Shown here: one piece after another, positions 36,830 to 45,578 of the stretch
Numbering within the stretch: the first letter of the stretch is position 1
How the letters are laid out: each line of letters begins with the position of its first letter
NCBI GenBank assembly: GCA_016931515.1
Contig: JAFGEQ010000009.1
Coordinates: 181,467 to 245,466 of the forward strand
DNA length: 64,000 bases
Source: a candidate division CSSED10-310 bacterium
Lineage (GTDB): Bacteria > CSSED10-310
Reading direction: 5' to 3'
Position numbers and translations under genes: made by a program
The notes under the pieces: model-generated
Databases searched by the model: none
The model's input: the letters and a program-made list of their open reading frames with translations, nothing else
Told to the model about the DNA's origin: nothing

Positions 36830-38713
36830 TTACCGGTCCAGCAGCACGCTGAGAATCCTGTTCATTCTATCCACGATGGAGCGGGTTTCAACCGTCAATC
36901 CCGCGTTCAGCGCTGCGTGATCGTATAGCTGTTCAATCACGAGAGTTGCCTGTGTCTCGTTGGCCGATCGGAGTTGATTGAGTTTTTTAATCAGAGTGTG
37001 ATTCGGATTGAATTCCAGGTTACGACGAACTGCCGGGGGGAAGTCTTTACCTGCGGCTTCCATCAACCGTTGCATCGCACCGGTCATCGATCCATCGGGG
37101 TTGACCAGGATCAGGGGGCTGTCAACAAGTCGGGTGGAGGCTTTGACTTCGGCGACTTTATCCTGCAGTTTGCTGCGGATCCAATCGCCTATTGCGCGCA
37201 CATCATCCTCTGAAATACTCCCGGTTTTTTCTTCGCCAGGCGTTGTCTCAGATTGTATGTCGTCGGGGAGTTCGAGTGCTTCGGAATCTGCGGACACGGT
37301 TTTCCTGTCTTTGTATGATGCGAGGTGATGCATGACGAAATCATCAACAGGATCGAAGTTGTAGATGACTTCGATGCCGCGTTTGCGAAAAACTTCAATA
37401 TACGGACCGCTTTCGATGGACGCTCGGTTCGGACCGGCGAGGTAGTAGATTTCCTTCTGCGATTCCGGCATTCGCTCCAAATAGTCAGCGAGAGATGCCT
37501 GCTGTCCGGAGTCTGTCATCGAGGTTTCGAAGCGGATCAGTTCAGCGAGTGCATCGCGGTCGGAGAATTCAGTGACGATGCCTTCCTTGATGAACGATCC
37601 GAATTTATCCCATACTTTTCGATATTCATCCGGTTTTTTCTCCGCCATTTCCTTCAGATATTTCAGTACTCTCTTGGTGAGAACCCGGTTGATTTTCCGG
37701 ATCAGGGCGCTGTCCTGCATTGTTTCCCGGGAGATATTCAGCGGTAGATCCTCGCTGTCAACGACACCGCTTAAAAAGCGCAGCCAAAGGGGGAGCAGAT
37801 CCTTGGCCTGTCGCTGAATGAGTACCCGTTTACAGTACAGATTGATGTTGGAGTCCATACGACCGAAGCCGAAGCGTTCAGGGTTCTCATCACTGATGAA
37901 AAGGAGAGCTTTCAGGTCGATCGGAGCGTCAGTGCTGAAATGAAGCCATCCCAATGGGTCGGACGCTGCGGACGCCGTAAATTTGAAAAACTCCTTGTAT
38001 TCTTCTTCCTTGACATCCTGGGGAGACCGGGACCATATCGCCTGAATAGTATTGATTCGTTCTCCGTTGACTTGAATCGGGAAGGAAACGAAGTTTGAGT
38101 ATTTGCGGATGATATCCTTGATTCTCCAATCCTGTGCGAACTCTTCCGCGTCTTTTTTCAGGGAGAGCCGGATAGTGGTACCGATGGGAATGTCATCAGC
38201 AGGTTCTATAGTATAGCTTGAGGATCCATTGCTGATCCATCGGTAGCCCCCGGTCGGATCGACAGCCGAGCGACTGTCCACGCAGACCTCTGTGGCCACC
38301 ATAAAAGCGGAATAAAATCCGACGCCGAATTGACCGATCAGATGGATGTCCTTTTTGCCGGATTCCGCCATTTTCTGTAAAAAATCGACCGCACCGGAGT
38401 GGGCGACACGGCCCAGATTCTCGATCAATTCATCCCGTGACATACCGATTCCGGTATCGGCGAAAGTGATGGTGTGTGAGTCGCTATCGAGGGTAATTGC
38501 AATCTCCAGGGCACCGGGATCCCGACCATTGACAAGGTCGTGATGGCGGCACTTTTCCAGCGCATCAGCGGCATTGGAGATCAATTCCCGGATAAATATT
38601 TCCCGATCGGTGTACAGCGAATGGATTACGATATCCAGGACCCGGGATACTTCCGCCTGAAACTCGAATGTTTCACGATTCATTGCCGTATTGTTATCTT
38701 TTGAGTTACTCAT
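36830..38713 (-). CDS. htpG: Chaperone HtpG (Hsp90)
   Basis: A 627-residue cytoplasmic ATP-dependent chaperone. The GHKL ATP-binding domain has ELISNAADALEKCR, ITFADTGIGMSRDELIENLG and GQFGVGFYSAFMV. The middle and dimerisation domains follow to SVLLDR. SD GGAGGAC precedes the ATG. The gene clusters with tpx and two hsp20 genes on the same strand, an apparent stress-response block, but terminators at 36767 and 38795 separate the units. Confidence 0.96.
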   Translation of the reverse strand: MSNSKDNNTAMNRETFEFQAEVSRVLDIVIHSLYTDREIFIRELISNAADALEKCRHHDLVNGRDPGALEIAITLDSDSHTITFADTGIGMSRDELIENLGRVAHSGAVDFLQKMAESGKKDIHLIGQFGVGFYSAFMVATEVCVDSRSAVDPTGGYRWISNGSSSYTIEPADDIPIGTTIRLSLKKDAEEFAQDWRIKDIIRKYSNFVSFPIQVNGERINTIQAIWSRSPQDVKEEEYKEFFKFTASAASDPLGWLHFSTDAPIDLKALLFISDENPERFGFGRMDSNINLYCKRVLIQRQAKDLLPLWLRFLSGVVDSEDLPLNISRETMQDSALIRKINRVLTKRVLKYLKEMAEKKPDEYRKVWDKFGSFIKEGIVTEFSDRDALAELIRFETSMTDSGQQASLADYLERMPESQKEIYYLAGPNRASIESGPYIEVFRKRGIEVIYNFDPVDDFVMHHLASYKDRKTVSADSEALELPDDIQSETTPGEEKTGSISEDDVRAIGDWIRSKLQDKVAEVKASTRLVDSPLILVNPDGSMTGAMQRLMEAAGKDFPPAVRRNLEFNPNHTLIKKLNQLRSANETQATLVIEQLYDHAALNAGLTVETRSIVDRMNRILSVLLDR

Positions 38714-38794
38714 TGATGTCCTCCGGTTGATATCAGGGTTTCAAGGCAGGAATCATAGCGTATTCGAGCCTTATTGCCTACGGGAAAAATCGAA

Positions 38795-38826
38795 GGTACC
38801 GGCCGCTGTTGACAGCGGCCGGTACC
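38795..38826 (-). terminator. 14-bp GC-rich terminator after the hsp20 genes
   Basis: GGTACCGGCCGCTG (38795-38808), loop TTGA, CAGCGGCCGGTACC (38813-38826): a perfect stem. On the minus strand it is followed after four bases by a T run, 16 bases downstream of the hsp20 stop at 38842. Confidence 0.8.
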
Positions 38827-38841
38827 GGTCCTGCATGCTCA

Positions 38842-39240
38842 TCATCCATTGACCTTGATATCGATTTTTTTCGGTTTGGCTTTTTCAGCTTTCGGCAGGG
38901 TGATCGTCAGAACGCCATGCTTGAGTTCAGCCGAGATTTTTTCCTGGTCGATAACATCCGACAGTTCGAACTGTCGATGATAATTTGACAATCGATACTC
39001 TCGGTGAATCTCTTTGCTGAGGTCCTCTTCGCGATCCAATGTCCGACCTTCAATCGTCAGAATGTTTTCATCGACTCCGACTGAGATACCTGCCTGATCC
39101 ACGCCGGGAACATCGCATATCACAACCAGTTCGTTTTCTGTCTCGAAAATATCCACCGCCGGAATCAGATATCGTGCATCCTCCCGGGTAGCCTGAATAT
39201 CACCACCGTCTTTTTTCACCGGAACTGTTTTTTCAGTCAT
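38842..39240 (-). CDS. Small heat shock protein Hsp20
   Basis: A 132-residue alpha-crystallin-domain holdase. Evidence: PAVDIFETENELVVICDVPGV, REYRLSNYHRQFELSDVID and the A-x-x-x-n-G-v-L motif AELKHGVLTITLPKAE. The start at 39240 (MTEKTVPVKKDGG) is preceded by GGAAAGGAG; the frame is open 15 codons upstream into the neighbouring hsp20 gene. It forms a tandem pair with the next gene, 31 bases apart, and is followed by a terminator. Confidence 0.92.
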   Translation of the reverse strand: MTEKTVPVKKDGGDIQATREDARYLIPAVDIFETENELVVICDVPGVDQAGISVGVDENILTIEGRTLDREEDLSKEIHREYRLSNYHRQFELSDVIDQEKISAELKHGVLTITLPKAEKAKPKKIDIKVNG

Positions 39241-39271
39241 GGTACAACTCCTTTCCTTCCTTATAAATGGA

Positions 39272-39736
39272 TCACTGACCTGCAATGATCTGGATACGCC
39301 GCGGTTTTGATTTCTCGGATTTTCCGAGCGTTATCAGCAATAAACCATGCTTGTATTCAGCCGTAATTTTGTCCGGATCGATATCACATCCGATATCCAT
39401 GGAGCGGATGAACTTTCCGGCTGCCCGTTCCGATCGATGATACGCTTCCGGGGCCACCGCTTTCGGTTTGCCGTTCTTCTCACCCCGAATCGTCAGCTTG
39501 TTGTTCTCAACCGTTACACTCAACTCTTCCGGGTCCAAACCGGGTGCCAGACATTCCACATAGACTCTGTTTTCATCGTCAAATATATTTATCAGAGGAT
39601 ACTGACGAGCCGCGAGCCCCGGCAGAAAAGCAAAACGTGACACCGGTGGTCGAACAAACGGGACGGTGTCGAACACCTGATCCAGAGAACGCCGCAGGGC
39701 GTCCATTTCTCTAGCAAGATTACTTCGATTGAACAT
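39272..39736 (-). CDS. Small heat shock protein Hsp20
   Basis: A 154-residue sHsp. An N-terminal region (MFNRSNLAREMDALRRSLDQVF) precedes the alpha-crystallin domain: PLINIFDDENRVYVECLAPGLD, RSERAAGKFIRSMDIGCDID and AEYKHGLLLITLGKSE. The start at 39736 is set by the perfect SD AGGAGGTG seven bases upstream, although the frame stays open to 40144. It is first of two sHsp genes, probably one transcript ending at 38795. No CIRCE element was found in the 300 bases upstream. Confidence 0.92.
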   Translation of the reverse strand: MFNRSNLAREMDALRRSLDQVFDTVPFVRPPVSRFAFLPGLAARQYPLINIFDDENRVYVECLAPGLDPEELSVTVENNKLTIRGEKNGKPKAVAPEAYHRSERAAGKFIRSMDIGCDIDPDKITAEYKHGLLLITLGKSEKSKPRRIQIIAGQ

Positions 39737-40043
39737 TGTCCACCTCCTGAAATACTGTGTTTCATCTGAGCCGGTGTTTCCGGCTTTCCGACCTGTAAAA
39801 TGAGCAAAGGGTGTGCCAGCGACGGCAACAGCATTTATCACATTGGTTTTATTATCTTTTCCAGGATTTTCCCGATTGGAATAATGAACGGGACATCGTC
39901 GCAGCACCGATCCAATGATACGTTGCAGCGTTGCATTCGAGATAATCAATGTGCGTAATTGAATTTGCACTAGTGAGAAGAGATGTGCCCGAAAGGGGCT
40001 AAAATTATAAGAATATGGTATTTTGTGTGTTCGCGCTAATGTG

Positions 40044-40072
40044 TTGATTTCATTATCATTGAGAGCTATTAT
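40044..40072 (+). promoter_or_regulatory. Sigma70-type promoter of fabH
   Basis: TTGATT (40044-40049) and TATTAT (40067-40072), 17 bases apart. Transcription would begin near 40079, leaving a leader of about 188 bases before the GTG start. Between the hsp20 start (39737) and this promoter I see no gene, only AT-rich divergent-promoter sequence including a TATAAT on the minus strand at 40004-40009. Confidence 0.55.
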
Positions 40073-40130
40073 TGCGGACAGCCCAGGTTTGGCATGAGAA
40101 TTGGATAAATAAGGATAACTTTTCCAGGGC

Positions 40131-40246
40131 ACTGCCCCCCGCAACTAATTTTCCCGCGCGGCTTTCGCGGGGCAGCCGGCGAAAGACGCCGGACGGCAGA
40201 TCACCTGGATCGACTAATCAGCCCGGGCATTTGATGGCCCGGGCTT
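40131..40246 (+). promoter_or_regulatory. Structured leader of fabH with alternative hairpins
   Basis: Three GC-rich hairpins lie in series: CCCGCG/CGCGGG (40153-40171), CCGGCG/CGCCGG (40176-40192) and AGCCCGGGC/GCCCGGGCT (40220-40245, nine perfect pairs). CTGCCCC at 40132-40138 can instead pair with GGGGCAG at 40169-40175, which would break the first hairpin. The third hairpin ends nine bases before the SD. The pattern suggests a cis-regulatory RNA; it does not match a riboswitch class I know. Confidence 0.4.
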
Positions 40247-40266
40247 CGGCTTATAAGGGGGATTTA

Positions 40267-41271
40267 GTGAACCACGCGACATCAGTACCTACATCGGCCA
40301 GAATACTCGGAATCGGCGGAGCACTTCCCGAGCGGATCGTTGATAATCATTACTTTGAAAAAATCGTCGACACATCCGATGAGTGGATTCGCGAACGATC
40401 CGGTATCATCGAGCGTCGATTTGCAGCAGAGGGCCAACTCAATTCCGACCTGTCTGCGGATGCCGGACGGAAAGCCCTGGCGGATGCCGGACTCCAACCC
40501 GAAGATATCGACCTGATTATTCTCGCAACTTGCACACCGGACCGCCCGATCCCCTCCTGCGCCGTCGTCGTGCAGGACAAACTCGGAGCCAAAAACGCCG
40601 CTGCTTTCGATCTTAATGCAGCCTGTTCCGGTTTCATCTATGGAATGATCACGGCCACCGCCATGATCCGATCGATGCAGGCTAAATATATCTTACTGAT
40701 CGGTACCGAATTACTGACCCGGGTCACCGATATGACTGATCGCGCTACATGCGTTCTCTTCGGCGACGGATCCGGCGCTGTCGTTCTGGGTCCATCCTAC
40801 GATTCACGGGGCATCCTCGGACACTACATGGGCGCCGACGGCAGTCTGCGGGACCTCATCACTATCCCCTGCGGCGGGACCGAGCTTCCCCCGACACCCG
40901 AGCGGCTCGCGGAACACCTCCATTACGTCCACATGCGGGGTAATGAAACCTACAAGCACGCGGTGACCCGGCTTGCCGACAGCTGCGTCAGAGCCCTCGC
41001 CGCCGCGAACCTCCACTCCGACGATATCGACCTCGTGATTCCTCACCAGGCCAACACCCGGATTCTGCAGTCCGTCGCCAAACGTCTCGGGATCAGCTAC
41101 GACGAAAAGTTCTTTATCAACCTTCCACATATCGGCAATACCTCTGCGGCATCCATCCCCATCGCCATCAATGAAGCCCGTGAAACAAAACGGCTCCTGC
41201 CCGGCATGACCATGCTCCTCGTCGCCTTCGGAGGAGGCCTGACATTTGGGGGAGCCGTCGTTCGATATTAA
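40267..41271 (+). CDS. fabH: Beta-ketoacyl-ACP synthase III
   Basis: 334 residues. Condenses acetyl-CoA (or branched primer) with malonyl-ACP to start fatty acid synthesis. The active-site Cys is in NAACSGFIYG, the His in VIPHQANTRI and the Asn in HIGNTSAASIP; GGGLTFGGAVVRY closes the protein. GTG 40267 is chosen because SD AAGGGGG precedes it and it aligns with the family start; the frame is open to 40072. It stands alone, without plsX or fabD next to it. Confidence 0.94.
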   Translation: MNHATSVPTSARILGIGGALPERIVDNHYFEKIVDTSDEWIRERSGIIERRFAAEGQLNSDLSADAGRKALADAGLQPEDIDLIILATCTPDRPIPSCAVVVQDKLGAKNAAAFDLNAACSGFIYGMITATAMIRSMQAKYILLIGTELLTRVTDMTDRATCVLFGDGSGAVVLGPSYDSRGILGHYMGADGSLRDLITIPCGGTELPPTPERLAEHLHYVHMRGNETYKHAVTRLADSCVRALAAANLHSDDIDLVIPHQANTRILQSVAKRLGISYDEKFFINLPHIGNTSAASIPIAINEARETKRLLPGMTMLLVAFGGGLTFGGAVVRY

Positions 41272-41291
41272 ATACGATCGAGACCCGCTTT

Positions 41292-41681
41292 TTAATCAAT
41301 AAATATTTCGATCCGGGTCTTCTCCTCATCATCATGCACTTCGAGCAACTTCCCCTCGGTGTTCTCATCCACCGCCCGTAAAATCTCGTCAAGATCAATG
41401 TTGCGACCATTGATCTCCGCCTTCGCATCCTCCGGAATGAACTTCGTCGCCAACTTCAATAACGCAATCGGTAACGCCACCCGTACCTTCGGCTTATCCA
41501 GATCTCCCTCGAATATCCGGATCTTTAAAAAACGCATGAACTTCTTCGGCTTCAAGACCTGCGACGGCGACGGCTGACGATCCAAGGTCTCATCCATCGC
41601 CTCCAATAACTTCACCGCTTCCTCCGACGTGATCTTCCCCTCTTCCACCATCTTCAAAATCCGTACCTTCTGTTCCATCAT
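41292..41681 (-). CDS. Small protein with SHOCT-like N-terminal motif
   Basis: 129 residues. The N-terminus VRILKMVEEGKITSEEAVKLLEAM is the short helical motif found at the start of YvlB/SHOCT-like proteins. A basic central part follows (KFMRFLKIRIFEGD), then VRVALPIALLKLATKFIPEDA, which could lie on the membrane surface. An acidic C-terminus ends it. Function unknown; members are often in stress-responsive operons. SD AAGGAGG precedes the start. It is convergent with fabH. Confidence 0.65.
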   Translation of the reverse strand: MMEQKVRILKMVEEGKITSEEAVKLLEAMDETLDRQPSPSQVLKPKKFMRFLKIRIFEGDLDKPKVRVALPIALLKLATKFIPEDAKAEINGRNIDLDEILRAVDENTEGKLLEVHDDEEKTRIEIFID

Positions 41682-41725
41682 TTACCTCCTTAATAATATT
41701 TGCCGCTAAAAGGCTTACACTTCTA

Positions 41726-41754
41726 TATTTACGTTTAATACTTCATTTTGTCAA
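41726..41754 (-). promoter_or_regulatory. Sigma70-type promoter of the SHOCT-like gene
   Basis: On the minus strand TTGACA (41754-41749) and TAAATA (41731-41726) are separated by exactly 17 bases, inside a very AT-rich intergenic stretch. Repeated ATTAATT elements lie just upstream (41763-41790). Confidence 0.65.
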
Positions 41755-41864
41755 TATAAAAATTAATTATATTAATTCTGAAATTAATTTTGACATCCTT
41801 TGTTCCTCCCGGCACGATCTCCCGCTGTTGCCTCTACGCCAATTCCTCCCTACAATATCCATCC

Positions 41865-43349
41865 ATGAACCCTACTGACACACAGTCCCGCCATCGCACG
41901 ATCCTCGCCACCGCCACCTTCATCTGGCTCGCTACCGTTCTCTACCCCTCACTCCATATCTGGTTCGATTGGGAAACCGTTCGCTTCTTCGTCATCTCCC
42001 GGCCGGACCAATACCGCTGGCTCGCTCCCTGGTACACCGGATGGATCGATCTCTCCGACTACGGAATTTCTGCAGCCAGCCTGACGCTGCGGCCGTTGAT
42101 GAGCTGGTCATTCCAATTGGAATCCATCCTGTTCAAATCGTGGGCTCCCGGTTATCACCTGCTCAATATTTTCGCCCATCTCTCCTGCACCGGACTCCTG
42201 ATCCGCTTCCTTCACCGCCAGAAGATCGGCTTGTACTCCGCCTGGCTCGCGGGATTGCTGTTCGCTGTGCATCCGCTTTCCACTCAACCCCTGTGGATCC
42301 TCGGCGACCGGGCGGAAGTGTTCGTTCTCCTCGGCGGACTTATCGCTCTGAATACATATCGAACCAATCCGTTCCTATCCAGCGCCGGCCTGGTGCTGGC
42401 TTTGCTCAGCAAGGAAACCGCCGTCACGATCCCCGCATGGCTCATCGCTGCGGAGTTCTGTCTTTCCCCCAACCGCAAGAGCTCTCCCGATAACTGGACC
42501 AAGCGACTCCGGCGCCTGCTTCCGGCGATATTGATCGTCCTGCTGTACCTGCTGTATCGCTCAACCGTATTTTCGGGTCTCGGAGGCTATCGCTCCGTCA
42601 ACCACATGCATTTCAGCCACGTAGCCGATGTGCTTTCCCAGAATATCGCCTGGCTCCTGACGATTCCTCACGGTCATCCCATCCTGTTCGCGTCTTTTCT
42701 CCTGCCTGCGCTGATCACGCTGTTCGGTCCGCCGGTATCCCGGTTCAGCCTGATCTGGCTATGTCTCTTCCTTCTCCCCGTTCACAACCTATGTAACAAA
42801 TGGTACCTGTATACCCCTGCAGCAGCGTCAGCAATGCTGATCGCGGGTTGGACCGCCCGTGGTATGCGACACCGCTGTTTCATCAAACCCATCACCCTGG
42901 TGTGTTTACTTGCAGCCGGCGCCTGCTCGGTGTTGAGTCATGCAGAACTCGTCTTTCAGCAAAAAAACGCGGATGTGCCTATCCGGCTCGCCTGTGCGAT
43001 CCGCGCGGTCAAACCGTCTCTGGAACACGGAACCCGGCTGCGATTCATCATGGCGCCCCCAATCCGGCTTCGCGATCTGACCGGCCACTTCTTCGATCCC
43101 TCAACATTCGAGGTAAAAAAAGTCAAAACACCCCTGGAAAGCATTGTCTGGGATCTGAACGCCACGCGGTTCACGCCTTCGGGACGGCCGGTGTGGACGC
43201 GAAGCGTTGAAGCCGCGCTGCAGCTTGTATATGATGACATCAGTCTCCGGGCGGAATTGACGGATTTCGATCACATGCATTTGCCGGACCCGGGTACGAT
43301 CAATATTCTTTATGATCCCAATACGGGATCTTTAACGCTGCTGGAGTGA
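41865..43349 (+). CDS. Polytopic GT-C/TMTC-like membrane protein
   Basis: About 494 residues with ten or so membrane helices. The stretch RPLMSWSFQLESILFKSWAPGYHLLNIFAH, with LWILGDRAEVFVLLGGL and LALLSKETAVTIP, resembles the mannosyltransferase-like TMTC family seen also at 54383. The N-terminal acidic pair of GT-C enzymes is not obvious (WFDWETVRF may serve). There are no TPRs, unlike the 54383 protein. The start at 41865 (MNPTDTQ) is chosen for the charged N-terminus; no clear SD is present. The next radical SAM gene starts one base after its stop. Confidence 0.6.
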   Translation: MNPTDTQSRHRTILATATFIWLATVLYPSLHIWFDWETVRFFVISRPDQYRWLAPWYTGWIDLSDYGISAASLTLRPLMSWSFQLESILFKSWAPGYHLLNIFAHLSCTGLLIRFLHRQKIGLYSAWLAGLLFAVHPLSTQPLWILGDRAEVFVLLGGLIALNTYRTNPFLSSAGLVLALLSKETAVTIPAWLIAAEFCLSPNRKSSPDNWTKRLRRLLPAILIVLLYLLYRSTVFSGLGGYRSVNHMHFSHVADVLSQNIAWLLTIPHGHPILFASFLLPALITLFGPPVSRFSLIWLCLFLLPVHNLCNKWYLYTPAAASAMLIAGWTARGMRHRCFIKPITLVCLLAAGACSVLSHAELVFQQKNADVPIRLACAIRAVKPSLEHGTRLRFIMAPPIRLRDLTGHFFDPSTFEVKKVKTPLESIVWDLNATRFTPSGRPVWTRSVEAALQLVYDDISLRAELTDFDHMHLPDPGTINILYDPNTGSLTLLE

Positions 43350-43350
43350 G

Positions 43351-44790
43351 ATGCGCGTCACGCTGATCCGCCCAAGAACCGGAAATACTCCCGATCCACC
43401 ACTCGGGCTGATGATCCTGTCAGCCTGCGCCCGGCAAGCCGGTCATACCGTTCAGATCATCGATCCGAATGCCGATGATATGACCTTTATCCGCGAGATT
43501 GAGCAATTCAACCCGGATATTGTCGGCTACAGCATCCTGACGACCCAGGTCAGCCGAACCCGCAGTATTCACGAACAGGTACGGACGCATCTGCCCGGAA
43601 TCCCGGCGGTTGCCGGAGGTATTCATCCGACGGCGCTGCCGGAATGGACGCTTCGGAATCTCGGGATGGACTATGTGGTTCGGGGGGAGGGTGAACGCAC
43701 GTTCATTGCATTGCTTGCCGCATTGGAATCCGGTTCGGATCCGGCAGGACAACCCGGTCTGGGTACATTGCGGAGCAACCTTTTCATCGACGGGCCGCCG
43801 GCACCTTTTATCACCGATCTTGATACCGTGCCGCTGCCGGATCGTGAATCGGTCGACTTTAATCGCTACCTGCGGCCCCCGGGCAATATCCGCGGGACAT
43901 ACCTGCGACGGGCAACCAGCATCATCACGTCCCGTGGCTGCCCGTTCGGCTGCACGTTCTGTTCCAGTCACGGCGTTTTCGGCCGGACAGTCCGGCGCCG
44001 CTCCGTCGGTCACGTAATGCGGGAGATCCGGGGATTGATCGACCGATACCAAATTGATGGGTTGTGGTTTCTGGACGATACATTACTGGAGTCACCCGAT
44101 TGGTTGCAGGCGCTTTGTGCCGGTATGAAGGAAACGGGGTTGCCGTGGGCGTGCCAGGCACACGTGAGACGGGCGGATGAAACCATGTTCCGGATAATGA
44201 AAGACGCGGGATGCCGCCAGTTGGAATTCGGAGTCGAATCCGGTTCTCCGGCCGTTCTCAGGCGTCTGAAGAAGGGGAGCACACCCGATGATGTGCGTAG
44301 GGCTTTCGCTATCTGCCGGACCGTCGGGCTCCGGACCCTGGCCAATTTCATGATCGGTGTTCCCGGTGAAACAGAAGCTGATGCGGACCTGTCCTTCCGG
44401 CTGGCACGTGAAATCAAGCCCGATCATGTCGTTGTCACATTCGTGACCCCGCTGCCAGGTTCCGAACTGTTTGATGAAAGCCTTGAAAAAGGCTGGTTAC
44501 CGTCTATCCCGGATTTCTCCAATGACTGGATCATCCGGCAGACCGAAAACCCAGCTGTTGCTCTGACAATGGATCAAAACACACTCAAACGAATCCGTAA
44601 ACGCTTCGACAACACGTTTTTATGGGCGAATATCCGCGAGTATTTCCTGTATCCCGAATTCATTCTGGATATTCTGCGTCATATGTTGATGCATCCGCGA
44701 CGGTACTGGTCGGGCATCCGACGGGTCATCCGGACCGGGCGACTGCTCCACATCGTGGAAACCGTTTGGGAGGAATACAACCGGATCTAG
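43351..44790 (+). CDS. B12-binding-domain radical SAM protein
   Basis: 479 residues. The cobalamin-binding-like domain (MRVTLIRPRTG, VAGGIHPTALPEW, VRGEGERTFIALL) precedes a radical SAM core with CPFGCTFC (about 197, 201, 204), GLWFLDDTLLESPDW, LEFGVESGSPAVLRRLKKG and FMIGVPGETEADADL. It is likely co-transcribed with the upstream TMTC-like membrane protein (one base apart). Substrate unknown; a membrane glycolipid is a reasonable guess from context only. Confidence 0.88.
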   Translation: MRVTLIRPRTGNTPDPPLGLMILSACARQAGHTVQIIDPNADDMTFIREIEQFNPDIVGYSILTTQVSRTRSIHEQVRTHLPGIPAVAGGIHPTALPEWTLRNLGMDYVVRGEGERTFIALLAALESGSDPAGQPGLGTLRSNLFIDGPPAPFITDLDTVPLPDRESVDFNRYLRPPGNIRGTYLRRATSIITSRGCPFGCTFCSSHGVFGRTVRRRSVGHVMREIRGLIDRYQIDGLWFLDDTLLESPDWLQALCAGMKETGLPWACQAHVRRADETMFRIMKDAGCRQLEFGVESGSPAVLRRLKKGSTPDDVRRAFAICRTVGLRTLANFMIGVPGETEADADLSFRLAREIKPDHVVVTFVTPLPGSELFDESLEKGWLPSIPDFSNDWIIRQTENPAVALTMDQNTLKRIRKRFDNTFLWANIREYFLYPEFILDILRHMLMHPRRYWSGIRRVIRTGRLLHIVETVWEEYNRI

Positions 44791-44915
44791 GACAAGGGGC
44801 AAGGCAGTGAATGAATGGCGAGGGTGTTACCGTAAGGGAGCTGCCTGCCTGCGCCTCATCCTGTGTCCGGATAGACAGGATCGCTGGATGTAGCGAAAAA
44901 TTTCTCGTACTATTT

Positions 44916-45578
44916 TCACGGATACATACAGGTATAGCAACCGATGTATTCCGGTGCCGGAGCGAAATGCCTGCTCTCGAGGATATCCATCTGATTCCGT
45001 CCGGCTCCCTTCAATCCTGACAACCCAATACCCGCGGCCTTGAGATATGATTCCTTGGATGTCCACATCCGGAAAAAGGTTGCGGGACGGTTCCACTCAT
45101 CACAAGTCTGCAGCAGGAGCGATTCTTCCGGCAGAAAATATCGGTTTGCAATATCTTGGAGGTTGCCGATTGGCCGTATGTGTTCCACATCGACGCCGAC
45201 CGGGTATCCGAAACAGACAGCGATCACAGCGATTTCATGTGAGTGCGAAAGGCTGAAGCGGAGATTGTGCGGATTGAGAGATGTAATCAATTCCGGTTTT
45301 CCTGCCGCTGTGGTACAGAAGCGAATGGCATGCGGCGGCAGGTGGAGGTATCCGGCCAGCACTTGTCTCAGGCTGCCACGGGCGACCCGGAAACGACGGG
45401 CTATCGTCTCCGATCGGAGACGGGCGGCACGGGCCGATTCATCCTGTGTGAGCAGTGACGCCAGCGTGTCAGCGGCATCGCCGGCGACATCCAATCGAAT
45501 GGAATGCAATGCCACAGCCGGTGGCCCTACCGCCTCAAAATGGTGACGGGAGGCGGATTCCGGTTCTATCGGTATCAT
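44916..45578 (-). CDS. 4'-phosphopantetheinyl transferase, Sfp type
   Basis: 220 residues. Transfers phosphopantetheine from CoA to a carrier-protein serine. The two Sfp-type motifs are present: VGVDVEHIRP and FFRMWTSKESYLKAAGIGL, with FSLSHSHEIAV before them. Its length and duplicated half-fold fit Sfp rather than AcpS. No NRPS or PKS lies in the window, so the partner is elsewhere, perhaps the fatty acid ACP. Its start overlaps the kinase stop by four bases. Confidence 0.9.
   Translation of the reverse strand: MIPIEPESASRHHFEAVGPPAVALHSIRLDVAGDAADTLASLLTQDESARAARLRSETIARRFRVARGSLRQVLAGYLHLPPHAIRFCTTAAGKPELITSLNPHNLRFSLSHSHEIAVIAVCFGYPVGVDVEHIRPIGNLQDIANRYFLPEESLLLQTCDEWNRPATFFRMWTSKESYLKAAGIGLSGLKGAGRNQMDILESRHFAPAPEYIGCYTCMYP

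Noticed and set aside
39737-40144. 136-codon N-terminal extension of hsp20
   Set aside because: The perfect SD before 39736 and family length fix the start; the extension has no sHsp features.
40072-40266. 65-codon N-terminal extension of fabH
   Set aside because: It would translate through the hairpin region; the GTG at 40267 has a strong SD and matches the family start.
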